A stretch of DNA of 64,000 bases from Sphingobacteriaceae bacterium. GTDB lineage: Bacteria; Bacteroidota; Bacteroidia; B-17B0; Aurantibacillaceae. A program made the position numbers and the translations under genes. This document shows positions 19,314 through 28,162 of this stretch, one piece after another. The notes below the pieces were generated by a model, which saw nothing but the letters and a program-made list of their open reading frames with translations, did no database searches and was not told the DNA's origin. The first letter of the stretch is position 1, and each line of letters starts with the position of its first letter. The stretch covers positions 62,001-126,000 of the forward strand of contig JADJMM010000014.1 of NCBI GenBank assembly GCA_016709575.1. The letters run 5' to 3'.

Positions 19314-19730
19314 TTAAAGTTTAATAAATTCTAAATAATTCTGTAAAATAATTGTGGCACTTACCATGTCAACCGTTTCTTTATTTTGCCGTGCTTTCTT
19401 TTTTAATCCTCCTAATAACATTGCCTGATGCGCCATTGCTGTAGTAAAACGTTCATCATACCGTTCAATTCTCATATTCGGAAACTTTTTACAAAGATGT
19501 CTTACAAAAGGTTCAATTAAACGTGCGCTGTCTGATGGTTCGTTGCGTAAAGTTTTAGGTTCTCCAACAACAATACATTCCACTTCTTCTTTTTTTAAAT
19601 AATCTTCCAAAAATTTAATCACATCTTTACTATGTACGGTTGTTAAACCGTTAGCAAGAATTTTCAACGGATCTGTTACCGCAATTCCAACACGTTTACT
19701 ACCATAATCTATTGCTATAATGCGCGGCAT
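19314..19730 (-). CDS. ruvX: Holliday junction resolvase-like protein RuvX (YqgF)
   Basis: 138 residues with an RNase H fold: RIIAIDYGSKRVGIAVTDP (first catalytic Asp), ECIVVGEPKTLRNEPSD, and the final DE in ERYDERFTTAMAHQAM with a later Asp in ETVDMVSATIILQNYL. YqgF is essential in several bacteria and acts in pre-16S rRNA 5' end processing. The start at 19730 puts the first strand at the N-terminus; 44 codons upstream in frame overlap the opposite pfkA leader and are rejected. TATTTTTA ends four bases before the ATG. It is divergent from pfkA. Confidence 0.92.
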   Translation of the reverse strand: MPRIIAIDYGSKRVGIAVTDPLKILANGLTTVHSKDVIKFLEDYLKKEEVECIVVGEPKTLRNEPSDSARLIEPFVRHLCKKFPNMRIERYDERFTTAMAHQAMLLGGLKKKARQNKETVDMVSATIILQNYLEFIKL

Positions 19731-19803
19731 AACGTAAAAATACATGTTTTTTGTTGAATTTCCCCTCTTATTTGTAATCGGGATTCTTGTATATTTGATG
19801 AGG

Positions 19804-20772
19804 ATGAAAAAAATTGGAATAATAACCTCAGGTGGCGATTCGCCAGGAATGAACGCTTGCATTCGAGCAGTGGTTCGTACTGCAGTTCATCATAATATTG
19901 AAGTAGTTGGTTTTTATAAAGGATACGAAGGTATTATTGATAACCAATATGCCCATTTAACTACAACTTCTGTTTCTGGCATTATTCAACGCGGTGGTAC
20001 CATTTTAAAAACCGCACGCAGTGCAAGATTTATGACCGAAGAAGGAATAAATGCCGCTGCAAAAAACATTAAGGATTTAGGTATTGAAGGCTTTGTAATT
20101 ATTGGTGGCGATGGAAGTTTTAAGGGAGCAATAGAATTATCAAAAAAAATAAATATTCCCATTGTTGGTTGTGCAGGTACTATTGATAACGATTTAGTTG
20201 GAACCGATTTTACCATTGGTTACGATACCGCTATCAATACTGTTGTTGAAGCTGTAGATAAAATCAGAGATACTGCTGAGAGTCACGACCGTGTTTTTGT
20301 AATTGAAGTAATGGGTCGCGATGCCGGTTTAATTGCATTACGCAGCGCAATTGCATGAGGAGCAGAAGCTTTATTGGTGCCTGAAATGAGAAATGATGTT
20401 GATGTATTATTGAAAAAAATTAAAAACTGGCGTAGTTCTAAATCCAGTAAAATAGTTATTGTTGCAGAGGGCGACGACTTTGGTGGCGCTTATAAAGTGG
20501 GAGATTTAATCCGAACTACTTGCCCTGAATTTGATGTACGCGTTACGGTTTTAGGTCATATTCAACGTGGAGGAAATCCAAGTTGTATGGAGCGCGTTAA
20601 CGCGAGCTTAGTCGGCTACAATGCGGTTCTCGCTCTTAAAAGCGGACATAAAAACGAAATGGTTGGAATAGTAAATAAAAAAATTACGTTTACCCCATTC
20701 GAAAAAGCAGTTAAGCATATTGAAACGCTTGACAAGGATTTATTAAATATGATTGAAGTATTATCAAGTTAA
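19804..20772 (+). CDS. pfkA: ATP-dependent 6-phosphofructokinase, one in-frame TGA
   Basis: About 322 residues. KKIGIITSGGDSPGMNACIR begins the ATP site, IIGGDGSFKGA is the GGDGS motif, GTIDNDLVGTDFTIGYDTAIN carries the catalytic TIDND, and VMGRDAGLIALRSAIA the substrate loop. A TGA at 20356-20358 interrupts the gene, but the frame continues unchanged into GAEALLVPEMRNDVD and HIQRGGNPSCMERVNAS. TGA serves as a normal stop elsewhere here, so a base error or a real nonsense mutation is likelier than recoding. The start (19804, or 19798 in frame) lies directly behind TATATTTG, a leaderless arrangement. Confidence 0.93.
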
Positions 20773-20782
20773 AAAGTAAAAC

Positions 20783-22172
20783 ATGAAAAAAATAGTTTTT
20801 ATTGCATTAGTATTAGTTGGAAAAGTATTCGCTCAAGTACCAGATGTTCGCGATCATTTTAAAGTGGCGTATGAATTATATGAGGAAAAAATATCAGGAA
20901 GCTGTTATCGAATACAGTACTTATTTAACGAATCATGCTGATGATGAAGTGGCGTATTATAACCGCGCGCTTGCTAAATATATGCTGGCCGATTATAAAG
21001 ATGCTATTATTGATTATAATACAAGTATTGAAAAGGGACGGAAGAAAAACGATGTGTACTACGGTCGTGCACTTTGTTCTTTTTATATGCAAAAGTATAA
21101 CGATGCTATTGCTGATTTTGATAAATCTATCGCTATTAACCCTAATCATGCAAAATCGTACGTTTACAAAGCAGCAAGCTTACACAATTTAGATAAAAAC
21201 AAGGAAGCATTACCAATTGCAAGTAAAGGTTGTGAACTAGACCCAACTTACGAATGGGCTTTTTATTACAGAAGTAAAGTAAAATTTTATACTAAGGATT
21301 TAACAGGCGCTTTTGAAGACGCCGATAAAGCTGTAAAATTAAAACCTAATTCAGATATGTATTTTCAAAGAGGATTTGTAGCCTTAGAACAAAAAAAATA
21401 TGACCTATCCATAAAAGATTACGATAGCGTTATTGTTCATAGTCATAAGGACGCCGACGCATATTACAACCGCGGTTTAGCAAAGTATGATTTAGGACTT
21501 TATGAAAAAGCGAAAATAGATTTCGATAAATCATTAGAGCTTGATCCAACAAAATCGGATTGCTATCACAACCGTGCATTGTGTAAATATTATTTATTGT
21601 CTTACAAGGATGCAGTAACTGATTTCAACGCAGCAATTGATTTAAATCCTAAATTTTATAAGGCTTATACTTTCCGTGCCGCAGCTTTATATTTCTTAAA
21701 ACAATATGAAGATGCATTAGCTGACGCGAACAAAGCGGTTTCATTAAAAAGTGATTACGAGAGCTCATACTACTACCGCGCCATGATTAAGTATATGTTG
21801 GTAAATGATACAGGAGCTATTGCTGATTGCGACAAAGCGTTAGCCATAAAAAGACATTCCGATACTTATGTTCAACGTGCCTTAAGTAAATACCAGATGA
21901 AGAATTATACAGGTGCAATTGCAGATTGTACCGAAGCCATTGCTTTAAATCCTAAGTATGCAAAAGCTTATTTTGAAAGAGGAGTAAATTACTTCACACA
22001 ACAAAATGATGCAACAGCTATTATTGATTTCACAAAAGCTATCGAATTAAAACCAGCTTATCCTGAAGCATTTTATTACCGTGGCTTATCTAATAGTTAT
22101 TCCGGAAAAAAGACCGAAGGTTGCGCAGATTTAAAAAAGGCAATCGACTTAGGTCACGAAAAGCTTCTTTGA
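20783..22172 (+). CDS. Exported TPR-repeat protein, one frameshift
   Basis: Signal peptide MKKIVFIALVLVGKVFA is followed by VPDVRDHFKVAYELYEEK. One extra A in AAAAAA near 20886 must be removed to continue into YQEAVIEYSTYLTNHADDEVAYYNRALAKY. The rest consists of about twelve tetratricopeptide repeats with the usual W/L-G-Y-A-F-A-P spacing (for example AYYNRGLAKYDLGLYEKAKIDFDKSLELDP). It is probably periplasmic and serves as a scaffold. It starts ten bases after pfkA and ends at a striking tandem hairpin element. Confidence 0.88.
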
Positions 22173-22196
22173 AGTTTGGAGAGATGTGTAAGTAAG

Positions 22197-22273
22197 TTTT
22201 ATTTGGTGACTTCGACAAGCTCAGTCACCAAATAAAACAAATCGGTGGCTGAGCTTGTCGAAGCCACCGATTT
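22197..22273. repeat. Tandem hairpins with mutually complementary loops
   Basis: Hairpin 1 has 15-base perfect arms (22197-22211, 22223-22237) and hairpin 2 has 12-base perfect arms (22239-22250, 22262-22273). Each loop is 11 bases: TCGACAAGCTC in the first and GAGCTTGTCGA, its exact reverse complement, in the second. They fill the space between two convergent genes and could act as a bidirectional terminator. A third copy of the loop with a different stem lies at 48022-48042, so this is a dispersed palindromic repeat. Confidence 0.9.
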
Positions 22274-22275
22274 AT

Positions 22276-23178
22276 TTACTTCGTCAGCTGCTTAAACACA
22301 TCTTCCAGTTTTTGTTCTTCCTTATTCATGGTTAAAACTGCAAGCTTATTGTTTACGGCGAAATCAAAAATTTCTTTACGGATATCTTTTTCAATACCGG
22401 TGCTGATTTGCCAGGTGTTGTCGTTTATTTGAGTAACCTCATTTACACCTTCAATTGATTTCAAACTATTTTTAGAAACAGCTTTATCAAATTCAACTGT
22501 GTATAATTGTTTGCTGGTATTTTTTTGAAGATTGGCTGTACTTTCGTTAGCAACAATCTCGCCCTTATTAATGATGATTACTTTATCACAAACCGCTTCC
22601 ACTTCCTGCATAATATGGGTGCTTAACATTACAGTTTTTTCTTTCCCTAACATTTTGATTAGTGAACGGATCTCTTCTAATTGATTCGGGTCTAATCCTG
22701 TTGTTGGTTCATCCATAATCAACACTTTTGGGTCGTGAATGATAGCTTGCGCTAAACCTACACGCTGACGATAACCTTTTGATAAAGCGCCAATCTTTTT
22801 CTTTTGCTCCACCTGTAAACCGGTAAGTTCAATCATTTCAGCAACGCTGCTTTTAATATTTTTTATTTTGTAGAGTCCGCCAACGAATTCTAAAAATTCT
22901 TTCACGTACATATCCAAATACAATGGATTGTGTTCCGGTAAATAACCAATCTGTTGTTTTACTTCAATGCTTTGATCTAAAATATCAAAACCACAAACTT
23001 TAACCGTGCCTTGAGTAGGAGGGATGTAACAAGTAATGATTTTCATCATTGTACTTTTTCCGGCGCCATTTGGGCCTAAGAAACCCACAATTTGACCTGT
23101 TTCTACAGTAAACGAAACATCGTTAAGTGCTTTTTGCTCTCCGTATAATTTGGTGATATTATTAACAACTATTGACAT
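22276..23178 (-). CDS. gldA: ABC transporter ATP-binding protein, GldA type
   Basis: 300 residues. Walker A is GFLGPNGAGKSTMMKII, the Q-loop region is IGYLPEHNPLYLDMYVKEFL, the signature is LSKGYRQRVGLAQAI, and Walker B is VLIMDEPTTGLDP, followed by the H-loop in MLSTHIMQEVEAV. The length and the YLPEHNPLY stretch match GldA, the ATPase that works with GldF and GldG in gliding motility and type IX secretion in Flavobacterium. No permease gene lies nearby, so the gldA name is a likely rather than certain assignment. It is divergent from rsgA with mirrored -7 elements between. Confidence 0.8.
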   Translation of the reverse strand: MSIVVNNITKLYGEQKALNDVSFTVETGQIVGFLGPNGAGKSTMMKIITCYIPPTQGTVKVCGFDILDQSIEVKQQIGYLPEHNPLYLDMYVKEFLEFVGGLYKIKNIKSSVAEMIELTGLQVEQKKKIGALSKGYRQRVGLAQAIIHDPKVLIMDEPTTGLDPNQLEEIRSLIKMLGKEKTVMLSTHIMQEVEAVCDKVIIINKGEIVANESTANLQKNTSKQLYTVEFDKAVSKNSLKSIEGVNEVTQINDNTWQISTGIEKDIRKEIFDFAVNNKLAVLTMNKEEQKLEDVFKQLTK

Positions 23179-23192
23179 AATTATTGTTTCTA

Positions 23193-23226
23193 CAAATCTA
23201 ATAAATTAAATCGTTTTGTAGATTTG
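23193..23226. promoter_or_regulatory. Mirrored divergent -7 elements (gldA / rsgA)
   Basis: TAGATTTG lies at 23219-23226 on the plus strand and at 23200-23193 on the minus strand, forming an inverted repeat (TACAAATCT / AGATTTGTA). The rsgA ATG is six bases after the first copy and the gldA ATG 14 bases after the second. Confidence 0.65.
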
Positions 23227-23232
23227 TATTTA

Positions 23233-24165
23233 ATGACAGGAATTGTAGTAAAATCAACCGGTAGCCATTACTTAGTGAGAATTGAGAATGGCGAGGTGTT
23301 GGATTGCGTTTTAAAAGGTAAACTTCGCCTCGATGGACGTAAAACCACCAATCCTGTGGCAGTTGGTGATAAGGTGGATGTTGAGAGAGAAGGAGAAGAT
23401 ACCGTCATCAATAATATTTATCCTCGAAAGAACTACATCATTCGTAAATCCATCAATTTATCGAAACAAGCGCAAATTTTAGCGAGTAACCTCGATCAAG
23501 CTGTTTTGGTAGCAACTTTAGTTTCACCGCGAACAAGTTTAGGATTTATCGACCGTTTTTTAATTACTGCCGAAGCTTATTCTATCCCAGCTAAATTAAT
23601 TTTTAATAAGTCTGATATTTTAGATGAGGAACTTTTGAAATTACAACAAGAGATAATTGATATTTACACTAAAGTTGGTTACGAATGTTTTGTAGTAAGT
23701 GGTTTAAACGGACAAAATCTAGATAAAATAAAATCACTCTTAAAAGATAAAACCACGCTGATTGCTGGACATTCAGGTGTAGGGAAATCAACTCTGATAA
23801 ATGCTATTGAGCCAAGGTTAAATATTAAAACCGGAGATATTTCCGCAGCGCACGCAAAAGGAATGCACACTACTACATTTGCTGAACTTCATGAATTAAG
23901 TTTTGGTGGATTTATTATTGACTCTCCGGGTATTAAAGAATTAGGTCTGGTGGAGATGAAAAAAGAAGAGGTGGGACATTATTTTCCTGAAATCCGTGAA
24001 CGAATGAACGGTTGTAAATTCAATAATTGCCTACACGTTAACGAACCAAAATGCGCCATTAAAGATGCAGTTGAAAATGGTGAAATTTCCGAAGAGAGAT
24101 TCCATAGCTATTTAGGAATTCTTAATGGAGAAGAAATGGATTGGAAGGAATGGGAGGTAAAGTAG
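23233..24165 (+). CDS. rsgA: Ribosome small-subunit GTPase RsgA
   Basis: 310 residues in the circularly permuted GTPase order. An OB-fold (MTGIVVKSTGSHYLVRIENG) comes first, then the G4 motif FNKSDIL, G5 near VVSGLNGQNL, G1 AGHSGVGKSTLINAI, G2 around GMHTTT, and G3 IIDSPGIKELG. It ends in a zinc-binding region with Cys/His residues (CKFNNCLHVNEPKC). It helps late 30S maturation and releases assembly factors. The ATG at 23233 follows the -7 element by six bases, so the message is probably leaderless. Confidence 0.95.
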   Translation: MTGIVVKSTGSHYLVRIENGEVLDCVLKGKLRLDGRKTTNPVAVGDKVDVEREGEDTVINNIYPRKNYIIRKSINLSKQAQILASNLDQAVLVATLVSPRTSLGFIDRFLITAEAYSIPAKLIFNKSDILDEELLKLQQEIIDIYTKVGYECFVVSGLNGQNLDKIKSLLKDKTTLIAGHSGVGKSTLINAIEPRLNIKTGDISAAHAKGMHTTTFAELHELSFGGFIIDSPGIKELGLVEMKKEEVGHYFPEIRERMNGCKFNNCLHVNEPKCAIKDAVENGEISEERFHSYLGILNGEEMDWKEWEVK

Positions 24166-24219
24166 AGCGAAGCACACTTTACCTTAATTCAGTAGGAATT
24201 ACAGTACGATTGAAGAATA

Positions 24220-24951
24220 ATGAATAAAAAACTTAAAATAAAAAACTCTGCGTCTTTGCGTCTCTGCGTGACACTTTTTCTACTGCTTTCATTTACAACA
24301 TTCTCACAAAAATATAACGATTTTGCGGTGAGTCTACATGAAGAATCTATCAATAAAGTATTCGTAGCTATTGGAGATATTAAAGGAGAAAGCGATTACG
24401 AAGTGATGTTGATTAAAGGAAAGTATCATTGGAAAATCATCAATCCAAAAATAAATTTAAAACCCGATAGTAGCGATTTTACCTGCAATGCCAGAGTAGA
24501 TGTTGGTCCGTTTAACTATACTTCAGAGGTTATTGGAACTGTAAAAGTGTTTTATGATCCAAAGAAAAACGAAATTCAAATTAAAATTACCAAAGCTATT
24601 TTTGAATTGTACACAGTTATTTTCGATAAGAAAATTCACATCAAAGATATTCACCTCGAAGAAAAATTTAAGGATCCTTTTGTGTTTGAAGGTCCGCGTA
24701 CTTTAGCAACGGATATGGAATTTATGATGCCCGACAGCACCATGAAGAAAATCTATGTTCAACCCAGCGATTGTGAAATGAAAGTGAAATTGAAGGAAAT
24801 TTGCACTTATTGTGAAATTGTAGCCTCTGATAAACCCTTTAAACCGGCTCCCGTAAAGCTAAATCCCCCAATACAGCAGGTTGATAAACCAAAAGGGACA
24901 AATACCCCAACATCTCTAACAACACCTACTAATACAGCTCAAAAAAAATAG
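24220..24951 (+). CDS. Exported protein of unknown function
   Basis: 243 residues with an N-terminal signal (LCVTLFLLLSFTTFS, cleavage near residue 29), an ordered domain of about 170 residues, and a Pro/Thr/Lys-rich low-complexity tail (about 205-243). The domain is strand-rich (YEVMLIKGKYHWKIINPK, DVGPFNYTSEVIGTVKVFY), with two CxxC-like Cys residues in EICTYCEIV. The leader is partly encoded by a short octamer repeat (24246-24270), so the true start might differ. It lies 13 bases before the sugar dehydratase gene. No family is recognised. Confidence 0.6.
   Translation: MNKKLKIKNSASLRLCVTLFLLLSFTTFSQKYNDFAVSLHEESINKVFVAIGDIKGESDYEVMLIKGKYHWKIINPKINLKPDSSDFTCNARVDVGPFNYTSEVIGTVKVFYDPKKNEIQIKITKAIFELYTVIFDKKIHIKDIHLEEKFKDPFVFEGPRTLATDMEFMMPDSTMKKIYVQPSDCEMKVKLKEICTYCEIVASDKPFKPAPVKLNPPIQQVDKPKGTNTPTSLTTPTNTAQKK
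24246..24270 (+). repeat. Triple octamer CTxTGCGT
   Basis: CTCTGCGT, CTTTGCGT and CTCTGCGT stand in tandem, followed by G. They encode SASLRLCV inside the leader of the exported protein gene. Short tandem sequences of this kind occur widely in environmental bacterial intergenic DNA. Confidence 0.6.
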
Positions 24952-24964
24952 CTAAATTAGCATC

Positions 24965-26861
24965 ATGTCAAGGTTACTTAGTTTCTTCTGGAAATACAAT
25001 TTACCGAGGTGGTCAATTTTAATACTTGACTTAGGTATTTGTGCGTTTTCATTAACATTGTCTTTTTTCTTAAGATTTGATTTTAAAAATTACGATGCTA
25101 TTCCGGTTGCGGATAAGCAAACCTTGCCTTATGCGTATTTAATTTTATTAAGCATCCGCGCTGTATCATTTATTTTTTCAAGAACGTATAAAGGTGTTGT
25201 TCGTTATACTAGTTCAAAGGATGCAGTTCGTATTTTAACGGTGATTATTACCGGTAGTGTTTTAATGTACTTAGCGAATATCATCTCTTACTTTTTTGTG
25301 TTAGGGTTTTATGTGGTATCAACTCAGGTTATTATTACTGATTGTTTGATTACATTGTTCATCATGATAAGTTCGCGCTTGGCAGTAAAAGCAATTTATT
25401 TTGAAAGCAGAAACCCGGAGCGTAGTAAAACTAAGTGTACTGATTTACGGCGCAGGAGAGGGTGGAATTATTACTAAACGTACTCTTGATAGAGATGCTG
25501 CTATTAAATACAAAGTGGTTGGTTTTATTGATGATGATGGAAGTAAAAAAGGCCGCAGCTTAGAAGGCGCTTTCGTTTATTCGTTTTCTGAGATGGATAA
25601 ACTTGCCAAAGAAAATGGAGTAGAGTCGGTGATTATCAGTGTTCAAAATTTATCACCTGCTAAGAAAAATGAAATTGCAGATTGGTGTTTAAATAATAAT
25701 GTTCGTCTATTAAATGTTCCTCCTGCTACAAAATGGATTAATGGTGAATTAAGTTTTAATCAATTACGCGGCGTTAACATTGAAGATTTATTAGAGCGTG
25801 AGCCAATCAAGTTAGATAATGACATCATTAACGCGCAGCTCAACAATAAAGTTATTTTAATTACAGGGGCTGCAGGCTCTATTGGAAGTGAGTTATCGCG
25901 ACAATGCATTAAATACAATCCAAGTAAAATTATTTTGTTAGATCAGTCGGAAAGTCCTTTGCATGATGTTGAACTGGAATTCGGGGATAAATTCAAGAAA
26001 GAACAATTTGAAGTGGTGATAGCTGATGTACGTAATGGCGATAGAATGCGTAACGTTTTCAAAACCTTTAAACCTAACATTGTTTTTCACGCAGCAGCCT
26101 ACAAACATGTACCGATGATGGAGAACAATCCTTCTGAATCTATTTTAAATAATATTCTCGGTACAAAAAATACGGCTGATTTAGCTGTGGAATTCGGCGT
26201 TCAAAAATTTGTTTTTGTTTCTACTGATAAAGCAGTGAACCCGACGAATGTAATGGGTGCCTCAAAACGTATTGCAGAAATTTATATTCAGAGCTTAGGA
26301 AAAAAATCTACAACTAAATTTATCACTACACGTTTTGGAAATGTTTTAGGCTCGAACGGTTCTGTTATTCCAAGATTCAAAAAGCAAATTGAAAATGGAG
26401 GACCGGTTACTATTACTGATCCAAATATCACCCGTTACTTTATGACTATTCCTGAAGCTTGTCAATTAGTTTTGGAAGCTGGAAGTATGGGTAAAGGTGG
26501 AGAGATTTTTGTTTTTGATATGGGTAAGTCGGTTAAGATTGTGGACCTCGCCCGCAAAATGATTAAACTTTCAGGATTAGAAGAAGGTCGCGATATTAAA
26601 ATTGTTTTCACAGGTTTACGTCCAGGCGAAAAATTATATGAAGAATTATTGGCAGATGCGGAAAATACAATGCCAACACATCATTCTCAAATTTTAATTG
26701 GTAAAGTACGCGAATACGAATACGGTGAAGTAGCAAAAGTAATTGAAGAGTTGATTAAACTTTTCGATACACAAAATAATAATAAGATTGTTCAATGCAT
26801 GAAAGAACTGGTGCCTGAATTCAAGAGTAATAATTCAGTTTTTGAAAGGTTAGACAACTAA
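24965..26861 (+). CDS. Membrane nucleotide-sugar 4,6-dehydratase (PglF/CapD family), one frameshift
   Basis: About 630 residues across a frameshift near 25420-25470. Four membrane helices (about residues 15-150) come first, then a CoA-binding-like Rossmann domain (SVLIYGAGEGG ... VVGFIDDDGSKKG), and then the short-chain dehydrogenase domain with ITGAAGSIGSELSRQ, DVRNGDRM, the SxxK pair in FVSTDKAVNPTNVMGASKR and RFGNVLGSNGSVIPRF. Members convert UDP-GlcNAc to the 4-keto-6-deoxy sugar used for surface glycans or protein glycosylation. The active-site Tyr is replaced by Met in this subfamily (VMGASK), as usual. It directly abuts the helicase gene. Confidence 0.9.
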
Positions 26862-28108
26862 ATGAAATTTTCCTCATACGATATTGCCCCGCAAATTAAA
26901 AGAAGTCTTGAAGAGTTAGGCTACAAACGTCCAACTGATATTCAATTCAAAGCCATACCGTCTATTTTAAATTTAGAAGATGTATTGGCTATTGCACAAA
27001 CAGGAACAGGTAAAACAGCGGCCTTCGCAATTCCTGTGATTGAAATTATTTATCACCGCAAAAGAGATAATCCCGATAAAAAAGGAATCAGAGCTGTAGT
27101 AATGGTGCCAACCCATGAGTTAGCAGTCCAGATTACAGATGTATTTCAAAAAATTGGTCGTTATACAGATGTAACTGCTCTCGGTATTTTTGGTGGTGTG
27201 AATCAAGACCCGCAAATTGAAAAATTACAAGAGGGCGTTGATATTATCGTCGCAACTCCGGGAAGATTATTCGACTTGGTAAGTCAGAAACACATTAAAC
27301 TACGTTCGGTTGAGTTTTTAATTTTAGATGAAGCCGATCATATGCTCGATATGGGCTTTTACGATGATATTAAAGAATTGATTACGTATTTGCCTCTTAA
27401 TCGTCAGACTTTGTTTTTCTCGGCGACTATCAACGAAGAGATTAAAGATTTGGCTTATTCATTAGTAAAGAACGCTATCCGTATTCAAATTTCGCCAAAA
27501 GATCCTGTTTCAAAAAACGTTGACCACTCGGTAATGTTTGTGGAGATGGATGATAAACGTTTTTTCTTAGAGCGTTTGGTAAATGAAAATCCTGAAAGTA
27601 AAATTTTAGTGTTCGTAAGAACAAAAGTTCGTGCTGAACGTGTGTTTGAAGCGATGAAGCGCGTGAATATTAAAACTATTACTATGCACGGTGGTAAAGA
27701 TCAGGACGACCGTTTAGCAGTAATGGAGCAATTCCGAACAGGTGAAATAAAAGTATTAATTGCAACTGATGTCAGTGCGCGTGGAATTGATATTCCCGGT
27801 GTAAATTATGTTGTGAATTATGATTTACCCGATGTAGATGAAAATTATGTGCATAGGGTAGGGCGTACGGGACGAGGAACTCAAAAGGACACGCTGTTTC
27901 ATTTTGCGCGCCTGAGGAAAAACCTGTTCTGAAGCAAATCGAAAAATTCTTAGATAAACCAATTAAAGTTTTGGATGTAAAAAAGGATGATTACCGCGAA
28001 ACGCTTTTATATACTGAAGATACGAATGATAATTGGAAATTATTATTGAGAGAAGCCGATAAAGCAGAAAAGAGTTTCAAAAAGAAAAAACCGAACAAAA
28101 AGAAATAA
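26862..28108 (+). CDS. DEAD-box RNA helicase, RhlE type, one frameshift
   Basis: About 415 residues. The motifs in order are Q motif (RPTDIQFKAIP), motif I AQTGTGKTAAF, Ia PTHELAVQ, Ib TPGRL, II DEAD, III SAT, IV VFVRTK, V ATDVSARGID and VI HRVGRTGRG. Near 27885 one G is missing: AAGGACAC should read AAGGGACAC, restoring GTQKGHAVSFCAPEEKPVLKQIEKFLDK and a basic tail ending KKKKPNKKK. It probably unwinds structured RNA in ribosome assembly or cold adaptation. The ATG follows the upstream TAA with no gap. Confidence 0.93.
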
Positions 28109-28162
28109 TTCCTTAACATTCATTTCAGGTATAAAGTATAATTTTAAACAAAACGAAATACC

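Noticed and set aside
20356..20358. UGA recoding or selenocysteine in pfkA
   Set aside because: UGA is a normal stop elsewhere in the window (for example the TPR gene and yggS), no SECIS-like hairpin follows, and PFK is not a known selenoprotein.
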